The notes below the pieces were generated by a model. The model ran no database searches, was not told the origin of the DNA, and saw nothing but the letters and a program-made list of their open reading frames with translations. This document shows, one piece after another, positions 1 through 6,390 of a stretch of 64,000 bases of DNA. Made by a program: the position numbers and the translations under genes. Source of the stretch: Gryllotalpicola ginsengisoli DSM 22003 (GTDB taxonomy: Bacteria > Actinomycetota > Actinomycetes > Actinomycetales > Microbacteriaceae). The stretch covers positions 124,001 to 188,000 of the forward strand of contig NZ_AULK01000002.1 of NCBI RefSeq assembly GCF_000419445.1, given 5' to 3'. Position 1 is the first letter of the stretch. Each line of letters starts with the position of its first letter.

Positions 1-1172
1 TGTTCATCGCGTTCGCCCGATCCGGCCACACGACGTTCCGCTTCACCCAGAGCGTCGACGCGATCAAGCTGCCCGACCTGACCGTGCCGTCCGCCCCGGT
101 GAGCATCGCGCTGGCGATCGTCGCGGTGCTGATGGCCGCCGCATCCTGGTGGTACGTCGCCGCCCGCGGCCGGGTGCCCGGATGGTTCGCCGCCGTGTTC
201 GCCGTCGTGTTCCTGGTCGGGTTCCTCGACTGGGCGGCCGAGGGCGACCGCCCGCTGCCGTTCACCTCGCTGCTGCTGGGCGCGGTCACCCTGTCGGTGC
301 CGCTGGTGTTCGGCGCCCTCGGCGGCGTGATCGGCGAGCGCGCCGGCGTCGTGAACGTGGCCATCGAGGGCCAGCTGCTGGCCGGCGCGTTCTGCTCGGC
401 GCTGGTCGCCTCCTCGACCGGCAGCATGACCGCCGGCCTGGTGGCCGCCGCGGCCGCCGGAGTGCTGGTCGCGTTCATCCTCGCCGCGTTCGCCATCAAG
501 TACCTCGTCGATCAGGTGATCGTCGGCGTCGTCATCAACGTGCTCGTCACCGGCCTCACCAACTTCGGCTACTCCAAGGTGCTCGCCGCCGACCCCGAGC
601 ACCTGAACCGCCGCATGACGCTGCCCGACCTGCCCATTCCGGGCCTCGCCCAGATCCCGGTCATCGGGCCGGTGCTGTTCGACCACAGCATCATCGTGTA
701 CATCGCCTACGTGGCGGTCGCCGCGGTCTGGTACGGCCTGTTCCACACCCGGTGGGGGCTGCGGGTGCGCGCCGTGGGCGAGCACCCCCAGGCGGCCGAC
801 ACGGTGGGCATCAACGTGAACGGGACCCGGTTCTGGAACGTCTCGCTGGCCGGCGCGGTCGCCGGCCTCGGCGGCGCGTTCTTCACGCTCGGCTCCGTCG
901 GCATCTTCACCAAGGAGATGACCGCCGGGCAGGGCTACATCGCGCTCGCCGCCGTCATCTTCGGCCGCTGGGATCCGATCCGCGCCACCCTCGCGGCCCT
1001 GCTGTTCGGCTTCGCGTCGAACCTGCAGAACACGCTCGGCATCATCGGCTCGCCCGTGCCGAGCGAGTTCCTGCTGATGCTGCCGTACCTGGTCACGATC
1101 TTCGCCGTGGCCGGCCTGGTCGGGAAATCCCGGGCACCCGCCGCCGACGGCGTGCCGTACGTGAAAGGCTGA
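1..1172 (+). CDS. Nucleoside-type ABC transporter permease (5' truncated by window edge)
   Basis: Membrane permease of a nucleoside-type ABC importer (BPD_transp_2 family, the class that works with BmpA-like lipoproteins). The frame is open from base 3, so the start lies outside the window; 389 residues remain. Hydrophobic segments run through most of the length, and the loop encoded near bases 345-390 reads GVVNVAIEGQLLAGAF, typical of this family. The gene ends 5 bases before cdd and heads a run of nucleoside-degrading enzymes, so nucleosides are the likely cargo. The lipoprotein, ATPase and partner permease are presumably just to the left. The family is clear from the sequence; the substrate is inferred from the neighbours. 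Confidence 0.85.
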   Translation, partial: FIAFARSGHTTFRFTQSVDAIKLPDLTVPSAPVSIALAIVAVLMAAASWWYVAARGRVPGWFAAVFAVVFLVGFLDWAAEGDRPLPFTSLLLGAVTLSVPLVFGALGGVIGERAGVVNVAIEGQLLAGAFCSALVASSTGSMTAGLVAAAAAGVLVAFILAAFAIKYLVDQVIVGVVINVLVTGLTNFGYSKVLAADPEHLNRRMTLPDLPIPGLAQIPVIGPVLFDHSIIVYIAYVAVAAVWYGLFHTRWGLRVRAVGEHPQAADTVGINVNGTRFWNVSLAGAVAGLGGAFFTLGSVGIFTKEMTAGQGYIALAAVIFGRWDPIRATLAALLFGFASNLQNTLGIIGSPVPSEFLLMLPYLVTIFAVAGLVGKSRAPAADGVPYVKG

Positions 1173-1177
1173 GCACG

Positions 1178-1591
1178 ATGCCGGAAGAGCCCGAGATCGA
1201 CTGGGACGCGCTGCGCGCGGCCGCAACGGATGCGATGCGCCGTTCCTACTCGCCGTACTCGAACTTCCCTGTGGGTGCGGCCGCGATCGCCGACGACGGC
1301 CGCGTCGTGAAGGGCGCGAACATCGAGAACGCGTCCTACGGGGTCACGCTGTGCGCCGAGTGCTCGCTGATCTCCGACTTGATCATGTCGGGCGGCGGCC
1401 GGCTCGTCGCCTTCACCTGCGTCGACGGCGACGGCGGCGTGCTGATGCCGTGCGGCCGCTGCCGGCAGCTGCTCTACGAGCACTCCGCCGCGGGCATGCT
1501 GCTCGAGACCGTCTCGGGGGTCAAGACCATCGACGAGGTGCTGCCCGACGCGTTCGGCCCGAGGCAGCTGGAGGAGTACGCGGGGCGCTGA
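1178..1591 (+). CDS. cdd: Cytidine deaminase
   Basis: Homotetrameric-type zinc cytidine/deoxycytidine deaminase (137 aa, usual family length) converting cytidine to uridine in the cytosol. The active-site signature is complete: Asn48 and Glu50 for ribose binding, Cys59-Ala-Glu61 with the catalytic glutamate and first zinc ligand, and the PCGRC motif giving Cys92 and Cys95. The ATG lies 5 bases after the permease stop, so the two are probably cotranscribed. A longer open frame through bases 149-1591 is a shadow of the permease and is not used. Together with the transporter upstream and thymidine phosphorylase downstream this forms a pyrimidine nucleoside salvage unit. Confidence 0.96.
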   Translation: MPEEPEIDWDALRAAATDAMRRSYSPYSNFPVGAAAIADDGRVVKGANIENASYGVTLCAECSLISDLIMSGGGRLVAFTCVDGDGGVLMPCGRCRQLLYEHSAAGMLLETVSGVKTIDEVLPDAFGPRQLEEYAGR

Positions 1592-1647
1592 CGCGGCCGC
1601 GGCATCCGCTTCATTCGATCGCCGCGCACGGCGCATCCGCTCGCTTC

Positions 1648-1675
1648 GTCCCCGTCTACTTGTCCCCGTCAACTT
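1648..1675 (+). repeat. 14-bp tandem repeat upstream of deoA
   Basis: GTCCCCGTCTACTT (1648-1661) is followed directly by GTCCCCGTCAACTT (1662-1675), one mismatch. It lies in the short cdd-deoA gap just before the deoA ribosome binding site. No function is evident. Confidence 0.7.
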
Positions 1676-1691
1676 GAACGAAAGGCCCGCC

Positions 1692-2990
1692 GTGAGCATC
1701 GAGCCGTTCGACGCCGTCGACCTGATCCGTGCCAAGCGCGACGGGGGCGCGCTGTCGACGCCGCAGATCCGGTGGCTCGTCGACGCGTACACGCGAGGTT
1801 ACGTCGCCGACGCGCAGATGTCGGCGCTGGCGATGGCCATCCTGCTGAACGGGATGACGCGTGAGGAGATCCGCGACCTGACGCTCGCGATGGTCGCCTC
1901 CGGCGAGCGGCTCGACTTCTCGGCGCTCGGCAAGCCGACGGTCGACAAGCACTCGACCGGGGGCGTGGGCGACAAGATCACGCTGCCGCTGATGCCGCTG
2001 GTCGCCTCGTTCGGCGTGGCGGTGCCGCAGCTGTCGGGGCGGGGGCTCGGGCACACCGGCGGCACGCTCGACAAGCTCGAGTCGATTCCGGGGTGGCGGG
2101 CGACCCTGTCGAACGAGGAGATCTTCGCCCAGCTGGCCGGAGACGTGGGCGGGGTGATCTGCGCCGCCGGCCCCGGGCTCGCACCTGCGGACAAGAAGCT
2201 CTACGCGCTGCGCGACACGACCGGCACGGTCGAGGCGATCCCGCTGATCGCCTCGTCGATCATGAGCAAGAAGATCGCCGAGGGCACCGGCGCGCTCGTG
2301 CTCGACGTGAAGTTCGGCTCCGGCGCGTTCATGCACGATCTCGACCGGGCGCGCGAGCTCGCGCAGACCATGGTCGAGCTCGGAACCGACGCCGGGGTGG
2401 CGACCTCGGCGCTGCTCACCGACATGAACACGCCGCTGGGGCGGGCGATCGGCAACGCCAACGAGGTGCGCGAGGCGCTCGAGGTGCTCTCAGGCGGCGG
2501 GCCGTCGGATGTCGTCGCGCTCACGATCGATCTCGCGCGGGAGATGCTGCGCCTCGCCGGACGCCCCGACGCCGACGTCGAGGCGGCGCTTGCCGACGGG
2601 CGGGCGATGGACCGGTGGCGCGCATTCGTCGTCGCGCAGGGCGGGGACCCCGACGCCCCGCTGCCCGAGCCGCGGGAGACGCACACCGTGCAGGCGCCCG
2701 CCTCCGGAGTCGTGCTGCGCGAGGACGCCCTCGCCTTCGGCATCGCCGCCTGGCGTCTCGGCGCGGGGCGCGCGCGGCAGGAGGACCCGGTGGTGCACGC
2801 CGCCGGAATCGAACTGCACGTCAAACCCGGCGACGCCGTGACCGTCGGGCAGCCGCTGTTCACCCTCGCGGCCGACGACCCGGCCCGGTTCGACCGCGCC
2901 CTGGAGGCGCTCGACGGTGCGTGGGAGATCGGCGAAGCGTCGGCCGCGCCGTCCGCCGCCCCGCTGGTGGTGGAGCGCATCACGGCGTAG
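1692..2990 (+). CDS. deoA: Thymidine phosphorylase
   Basis: Thymidine (pyrimidine-nucleoside) phosphorylase, 432 aa, cleaving thymidine or deoxyuridine with phosphate to base and deoxyribose-1-phosphate. The nucleoside phosphorylase family signature LSGRGLGHTGGTLDKLES lies near residues 114-131 and the phosphate loop KHSTGGVGDK near residues 86-95. GTG at 1692 is preferred because GAAAGG at 1679-1684 is correctly spaced; an in-frame TTG at 1674 would add six residues without a binding site. About 100 bases separate it from cdd on the same strand. Its deoxyribose-1-phosphate product is a substrate for a phosphopentomutase such as the mutase at 6391-8103. Confidence 0.95.
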   Translation: MSIEPFDAVDLIRAKRDGGALSTPQIRWLVDAYTRGYVADAQMSALAMAILLNGMTREEIRDLTLAMVASGERLDFSALGKPTVDKHSTGGVGDKITLPLMPLVASFGVAVPQLSGRGLGHTGGTLDKLESIPGWRATLSNEEIFAQLAGDVGGVICAAGPGLAPADKKLYALRDTTGTVEAIPLIASSIMSKKIAEGTGALVLDVKFGSGAFMHDLDRARELAQTMVELGTDAGVATSALLTDMNTPLGRAIGNANEVREALEVLSGGGPSDVVALTIDLAREMLRLAGRPDADVEAALADGRAMDRWRAFVVAQGGDPDAPLPEPRETHTVQAPASGVVLREDALAFGIAAWRLGAGRARQEDPVVHAAGIELHVKPGDAVTVGQPLFTLAADDPARFDRALEALDGAWEIGEASAAPSAAPLVVERITA

Positions 2991-3010
2991 TGGCCCTCTC
3001 TGGGATCGGT

Positions 3011-3024
3011 CGGGGTGCGCCCCG
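3011..3024 (+). terminator. Small GC hairpin after deoA
   Basis: CGGGG-TGCG-CCCCG forms a 5-bp stem with a 4-base loop, 20 bases past the deoA stop and between convergent genes. There is no U-run, so a terminator role is only plausible. Confidence 0.4.
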
Positions 3025-3041
3025 CCCGACTGTCTGCTGTC

Positions 3042-3165
3042 ATTCGTCACTTTTCGCGCTTACGAGCGGGCGGGCGCGCCAGATCCGACGAATCGGCTGA
3101 GGGCATCGTGCCGATTCGTCGAAATCGGCTGGGCGCGGGCGCCCGGCGCGCTGAAAGTGACGAAT
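3042..3165. repeat. 124-bp four-box dyad element, copy A1
   Basis: Boxes ATTCGTC at 3042, GACGAAT at 3087, ATTCGTC at 3114 and GACGAAT at 3159, start-to-start spacing 45-27-45. The outer arms are a perfect 12-bp inverted repeat (ATTCGTCACTTT, 3042-3053, against 3154-3165). The inner pair is a second perfect 12-bp inverted repeat (CGACGAATCGGC, 3086-3097, against 3110-3121) that can form a hairpin with a 12-base loop. This is the best-preserved of three copies. It overlaps the 3' end of the minus-strand nuclease gene and supplies its last 40 codons and its TGA stop. Confidence 0.9.
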
Positions 3166-4105
3166 CGATCAAGGCAACGGATGGCGCATCCGGTCGCCAC
3201 CCGTGCCTCCGCAGCTCCGCCTCGAGATCGTCCAGGATCTCGGCGCGAGTGGACCTCGCGGCGATCCGGATGTCCGCCCAGCCCGCCCGGCGGATCGCGT
3301 TGTAGCGCCGAATGTCGTGAGCGAACTGTTCCGCATTCGCGGCGTGGTGCTGGCCTTCGTAGTCGATCCCGGTCACCCACAGCGGGTAAGCGAGGTCGAA
3401 GACCGCGATCAGCTTCCCATCGGAGTCGTAGAGCGGGTAGTTGATCTCCGGCTCGGGGAACCCGGCCCGCATGATGGCGAGCCTCCATTCGGTCTCTTTC
3501 GCGGACTCCGCGTTTTCACGGATGAGCGCGAACGCGGCGCGAAGCTTCACGGCACCGCGTCGCCCTCCGAACCGCCGGATGGCCGCGCCCAGGCGCGCCC
3601 TTGTGGTCAGCTTCCGTTGCCGCCAGAAGAGCGCGTCGCCGGCGGCCACCAACTCGTCCACCGTGAGATGAGGTGCGAGGCCGCACCACGCGTCGGCGGG
3701 TGATTGCAGCACCCAGTCGCCTCGGCGGAGCGTGCGAGGTTGCTGATAGGCATGGCCGATCGTGCCGCCCACTCGCGGTGCACGCGCCGGCCAGGTGGTC
3801 GCCACATGCGGAGGCTCCGCGTACAGGTGCCACGGCAGGGGCAGCCCCCAGAGCACGGCGGCGGACACGTCGCTGAAGAACTGGCCCTCGCGCAGTAGCG
3901 GCCGATATTCGCGAAGACGCCTGAGCGCCGCCGCGCGCGAGGGCTCGGACTCGGCTGGGGGCAGCGGAACAGTGCTGCGGGCGCCGTGGAAGGTGCGACG
4001 CAGGTCGGCGCCGCGCAGGCGGCCGCGGCTGATTCCCGCGTCGAGCGCTGCGGAGACTGAGAAGTCGTGCTGCCGGAAGCCATCAGGCAAGGGGGATCTG
4101 CTCAT
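3047..4105 (-). CDS. AbiEi/DUF559-like PD-(D/E)XK endonuclease
   Basis: Predicted DNA-binding endonuclease of 352 aa. The N-terminal half resembles the winged-helix AbiEi-type antitoxin fold (HDFSVSAALDAGISRGRLRG at 13-32, then a basic linker). The C-terminal part resembles Vsr/DUF559 nucleases of the PD-(D/E)XK class: ETEWRL at 204-209, Asp237 in AVFDLAYP, and DYEGQHH at 248-254 with Glu250 and Gln252. Conserved-looking sequence ends near residue 312; residues 313-352 are encoded by repeat copy A1 and look like an accidental tail. A second repeat copy lies 133 bases upstream and an inverted repeat carrying the same box lies 42-67 bases upstream. CAAGAT sits 8 bases before the ATG, suggesting a leaderless transcript. 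No partner gene is adjacent. The biological role is unknown; family assignment is by motif only. Confidence 0.72.
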   Translation of the reverse strand: MSRSPLPDGFRQHDFSVSAALDAGISRGRLRGADLRRTFHGARSTVPLPPAESEPSRAAALRRLREYRPLLREGQFFSDVSAAVLWGLPLPWHLYAEPPHVATTWPARAPRVGGTIGHAYQQPRTLRRGDWVLQSPADAWCGLAPHLTVDELVAAGDALFWRQRKLTTRARLGAAIRRFGGRRGAVKLRAAFALIRENAESAKETEWRLAIMRAGFPEPEINYPLYDSDGKLIAVFDLAYPLWVTGIDYEGQHHAANAEQFAHDIRRYNAIRRAGWADIRIAARSTRAEILDDLEAELRRHGWRPDAPSVALIDSSLSARRAPAPSRFRRIGTMPSADSSDLARPPARKREK

Positions 4106-4146
4106 GGGCAGGGATCTTGGCGGCTGGGCTGCCGGGGTCCCTGGCT

Positions 4147-4172
4147 CGATTCGTCCAAATGTGGACGGATCG
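4147..4172 (-). promoter_or_regulatory. Inverted repeat with GATTCGTC box upstream of the nuclease gene
   Basis: CGATTCGTCC (4147-4156), six-base spacer, GGACGGATCG (4163-4172): a 10-bp inverted repeat with one mismatch. It contains the same GATTCGTC box as the flanking 124-bp elements and lies 42-67 bases before the nuclease start, roughly where an operator or upstream activator site would be. A role in autoregulation by the winged-helix domain is inference. Confidence 0.55.
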
Positions 4173-4237
4173 CCTCAGAACCTTGCTGTGCGGGGGAAGA
4201 GGCGGCGGTCGTGGGCCGGCATGGCACGCAGGCATCC

Positions 4238-4361
4238 GTTCGTCACAAAGTGCGCGCACGCGCCGAACGACGGGGTCATTTCGACGAATCACCGGCGGGC
4301 GTTTCGCCGACTCGTCACGAATCGTCTCGGCAACAGCACGGATGGACAAGAAGTGACGAAT
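4238..4361. repeat. 124-bp four-box dyad element, copy A2
   Basis: Boxes at 4238 (GTTCGTC, one mismatch), 4283 (GACGAAT), 4310 (ACTCGTC, one mismatch) and 4355 (GACGAAT), with the same 45-27-45 spacing as copy A1 although the sequence between boxes has diverged. The outer arms TTCGTCAC (4239-4246) and GTGACGAA (4353-4360) are perfect. It is preceded directly by GGCATCCG. The 346-base gap 4106-4451 holds this copy, the inverted repeat at 4147-4172 and the add promoter, and no gene. Confidence 0.85.
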
Positions 4362-4438
4362 GACGGAACCGGGCGCCGGAGCCCCGGGCGCCACCAACAC
4401 AAAGCGACGAACCACCGCCCGCCCCCCCCGGCGCCCGC

Positions 4439-4444
4439 TAGCCT
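4439..4444 (+). promoter_or_regulatory. Leaderless -10 element for add
   Basis: TAGCCT followed by exactly 7 bases and the ATG of add. The spacing places the transcription start at or next to the A of the start codon. Confidence 0.6.
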
Positions 4445-4451
4445 GAGGCGC

Positions 4452-5570
4452 ATGAGCGCACCTGATCGGGAGTACCTGCTGTCCGGCGTCAGCATCAACG
4501 CCCTGCCGAAGATCAGCCTGCACGACCATCTCGACGGCGGCCTGCGCCCGCAGACCATCGTCGAGCTCGCCGACGAGGCGGGCGTCGAGCTGCCCGAGAC
4601 GGATGCGGCGCGCCTCGGCTCCTGGTTCGCGCGGCAGTCCAACGCCGGCAGCCTCGTCGAGTACCTGAAGACCTTCGACGTCACCGTCGCCGTGATGCAG
4701 ACCGCCGACCAGCTCACCCGCGTCGCCCGCGAGTTCGTGGAGGATCTGCACGCCGACGGCGTCATCTACGGGGAGATCCGCTGGGCGCCCGAGCAGCACC
4801 TCACCCGCGGGCTCACCCTCGACCAGGCCGTCGAGGCGGTGCAGGCGGGCATCGACCAGGCCGTCGCCGCGGTCGAGGCTGCCGGCGGGTTCATCCGTGT
4901 CGGCCAGCTGATCACGAGCCTGCGGCACAACCCGGCCCAGACCATGGAGATCGCGCAGCTGGCTGTGCGCCACCGGGACGCGGGCGTGGTCGGATTCGAC
5001 GTCGCCGGCCCCGAGGCGGGCTTCCCCGCCTCGACGATGCGGGCCGCGTTCGACTACCTCGCCGGCGAGTACCTGCCGGTGACCGTGCACGCGGGCGAGG
5101 CCGACGGCCTCGACTCCATCCGCTCCGCCCTGTTCGACGGCCGCGCTCTGCGCCTCGGCCACGGGGTGCGCCTCGCCGAGGACTTCGTCGTCGAGCGGCA
5201 GGACGACGACAACACCTACGTCTCCCTCGGCCTGCTCAGCCAGTGGGTGAAGGACCGCGAGATCGCCCTCGAGACGAGCCCCAGCTCGAACCTGCAGACG
5301 GGCGCGATCGCCCGCTGGGGCGAGACCATCGCGGAGCATCCGTTCGACCTGCTCTACCAGCTCGGCTTCCGCGTCACCGTCAACGTCGACAACCGGCTGA
5401 TGAGCGGCACCTCGCTCAGCCGCGAGCTCTCGCTGCTGACCGACACCTTCGGCTACGACCTGCAGGATCTCGAGACGTTCCAGCTGAACGCCGCCGCGGC
5501 CGCGTTCCTGCCGCTGGAGGACCGGGAGGAGCTCGTCGACCGCATCGCCCTCGGCTTCGACGCGGTGTAG
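4452..5570 (+). CDS. add: Adenosine deaminase
   Basis: Zinc-dependent adenosine deaminase, 372 aa, converting adenosine and deoxyadenosine to inosine forms. Metal ligands His24 and His26 lie in SLHDHLDGG, the next zinc/catalytic block is HAGE at 213-216, a GHG motif follows, and Asp313 lies in NVDNRLMSG. Asn314 replaces the second Asp of the classical NTDDP motif, which I recall as normal in actinobacterial Add. ATG 4452 is chosen because TAGCCT lies 7 bases before it; the open frame extends far upstream only because it reads through the repeat-rich gap. The product, inosine, is the substrate of the purine nucleoside phosphorylase at 8100-8927. Confidence 0.95.
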   Translation: MSAPDREYLLSGVSINALPKISLHDHLDGGLRPQTIVELADEAGVELPETDAARLGSWFARQSNAGSLVEYLKTFDVTVAVMQTADQLTRVAREFVEDLHADGVIYGEIRWAPEQHLTRGLTLDQAVEAVQAGIDQAVAAVEAAGGFIRVGQLITSLRHNPAQTMEIAQLAVRHRDAGVVGFDVAGPEAGFPASTMRAAFDYLAGEYLPVTVHAGEADGLDSIRSALFDGRALRLGHGVRLAEDFVVERQDDDNTYVSLGLLSQWVKDREIALETSPSSNLQTGAIARWGETIAEHPFDLLYQLGFRVTVNVDNRLMSGTSLSRELSLLTDTFGYDLQDLETFQLNAAAAAFLPLEDREELVDRIALGFDAV

Positions 5571-5589
5571 AACTCGTCGGCCGCGCCGG

Positions 5590-5595
5590 TAAACT
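5590..5595 (+). promoter_or_regulatory. Leaderless -10 element for the PTS IIA gene
   Basis: TAAACT followed by exactly 7 bases and ATG 5603. The intervening GAGGA could also act as a ribosome binding site on a longer transcript. Confidence 0.5.
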
Positions 5596-5602
5596 GAGGA
5601 GC

Positions 5603-6049
5603 ATGCCCCTGCCCGAGCCCCCCGACGCCGCCGTCGAGCTCGGGGCGCACGCCGCCGACTGGCGGGCTGCGGTGCGGCTCGCCGGCGAGGCGCTCGTCCG
5701 CTCCGGGGCCGTGAGCCCCATGTACACCGAGCGGATGATCAACGTCGTCGACGAGTTCGGCGCCTACATCGTGATCGCCCCCGGTCTCGCCCTCGCCCAC
5801 GCGCGCCCCGGGCGCGACGTGAAGGCCGACGGCCTGGCGGTGGTGACGCTCGCCGAGCCGGTGCGGTTCGGGCATCCGCACAACGACCCGGTCTCGGTGG
5901 TCGTGGGTCTCGCCGTGCGCGGCGCGGACGCGCACGTCTCCCACGTGGCCGAGCTCGCCAACATCTTCAACGACCCCGCGGCCATCCCGGCGCTCGCCTC
6001 CGCGACGAGCGCCGACGAGGTGCGCCGCATCTTCCGGAAAGGCGCCTGA
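5603..6049 (+). CDS. PTS sugar transporter EIIA (ascorbate/mannitol type)
   Basis: Phosphotransferase-system EIIA of the PTS_EIIA_2 family, 148 aa, which accepts phosphate from HPr on a histidine and passes it to an EIIB. The motif IVIAPGLALAHARPG around residues 56-70 places the phosphorylated histidine at His66. The gene ends one base before the EIIB GTG, so they are coupled. No EIIC permease or sugar-specific enzyme lies in the window; the pair sits inside a nucleoside salvage cluster. It may serve an EIIC encoded elsewhere or act as a phosphorylation-state sensor; the sequence does not decide. Confidence 0.88.
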   Translation: MPLPEPPDAAVELGAHAADWRAAVRLAGEALVRSGAVSPMYTERMINVVDEFGAYIVIAPGLALAHARPGRDVKADGLAVVTLAEPVRFGHPHNDPVSVVVGLAVRGADAHVSHVAELANIFNDPAAIPALASATSADEVRRIFRKGA

Positions 6050-6050
6050 C

Positions 6051-6326
6051 GTGAAGCGCATCGTCGCCATCTGCGGTCAGGGCGTGGGAACGTCCGCCAT
6101 CCTCAAGGTCAACGCCGAACGCGCCCTCGACCGGCTCGGCATCCGGGCCTCGGTGTCCGCCTCCGACGTCGCCTCGGTCGGCACGGCGGCCGCCAACGCG
6201 CAGGTCATCCTCACCTCGCCCGAGCTCGTCGAGAGCATCGGCAAGACCAACGCCGACGTCGTCGTGATCGACAACTACTTCGACGTGGGCGAGATCGAGC
6301 GCAAGCTCGAAGACGCGCTCGGCTGA
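6051..6326 (+). CDS. PTS EIIB (SgaB/lactose-type, phosphocysteine)
   Basis: PTS EIIB of the ascorbate/galactitol-type fold, 91 aa. It opens with MKRIVAICGQGVGTS, giving the phospho-accepting Cys8 and its P-loop, and the rest fits the small Rossmann-like domain (VILTSPEL, DVVVIDNYFD). The GTG start is one base after the EIIA stop, so both proteins are probably made together. No membrane segment is present and no EIIC follows; the next gene converges from the other strand. Length is normal for a free-standing EIIB. Confidence 0.88.
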   Translation: MKRIVAICGQGVGTSAILKVNAERALDRLGIRASVSASDVASVGTAAANAQVILTSPELVESIGKTNADVVVIDNYFDVGEIERKLEDALG

Positions 6327-6390
6327 GCGGGCGCGGCGCGGCCGCGACGGTGAGACGGATGCCTCGCACCGCCGCCCTCCCGCAGCGCCG

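Noticed and set aside
149-1591. Single long frame spanning the ABC permease and cytidine deaminase
   Set aside because: Only the last 137 codons (from ATG 1178) are real; the first part is the permease read in the wrong frame and is Arg-rich.
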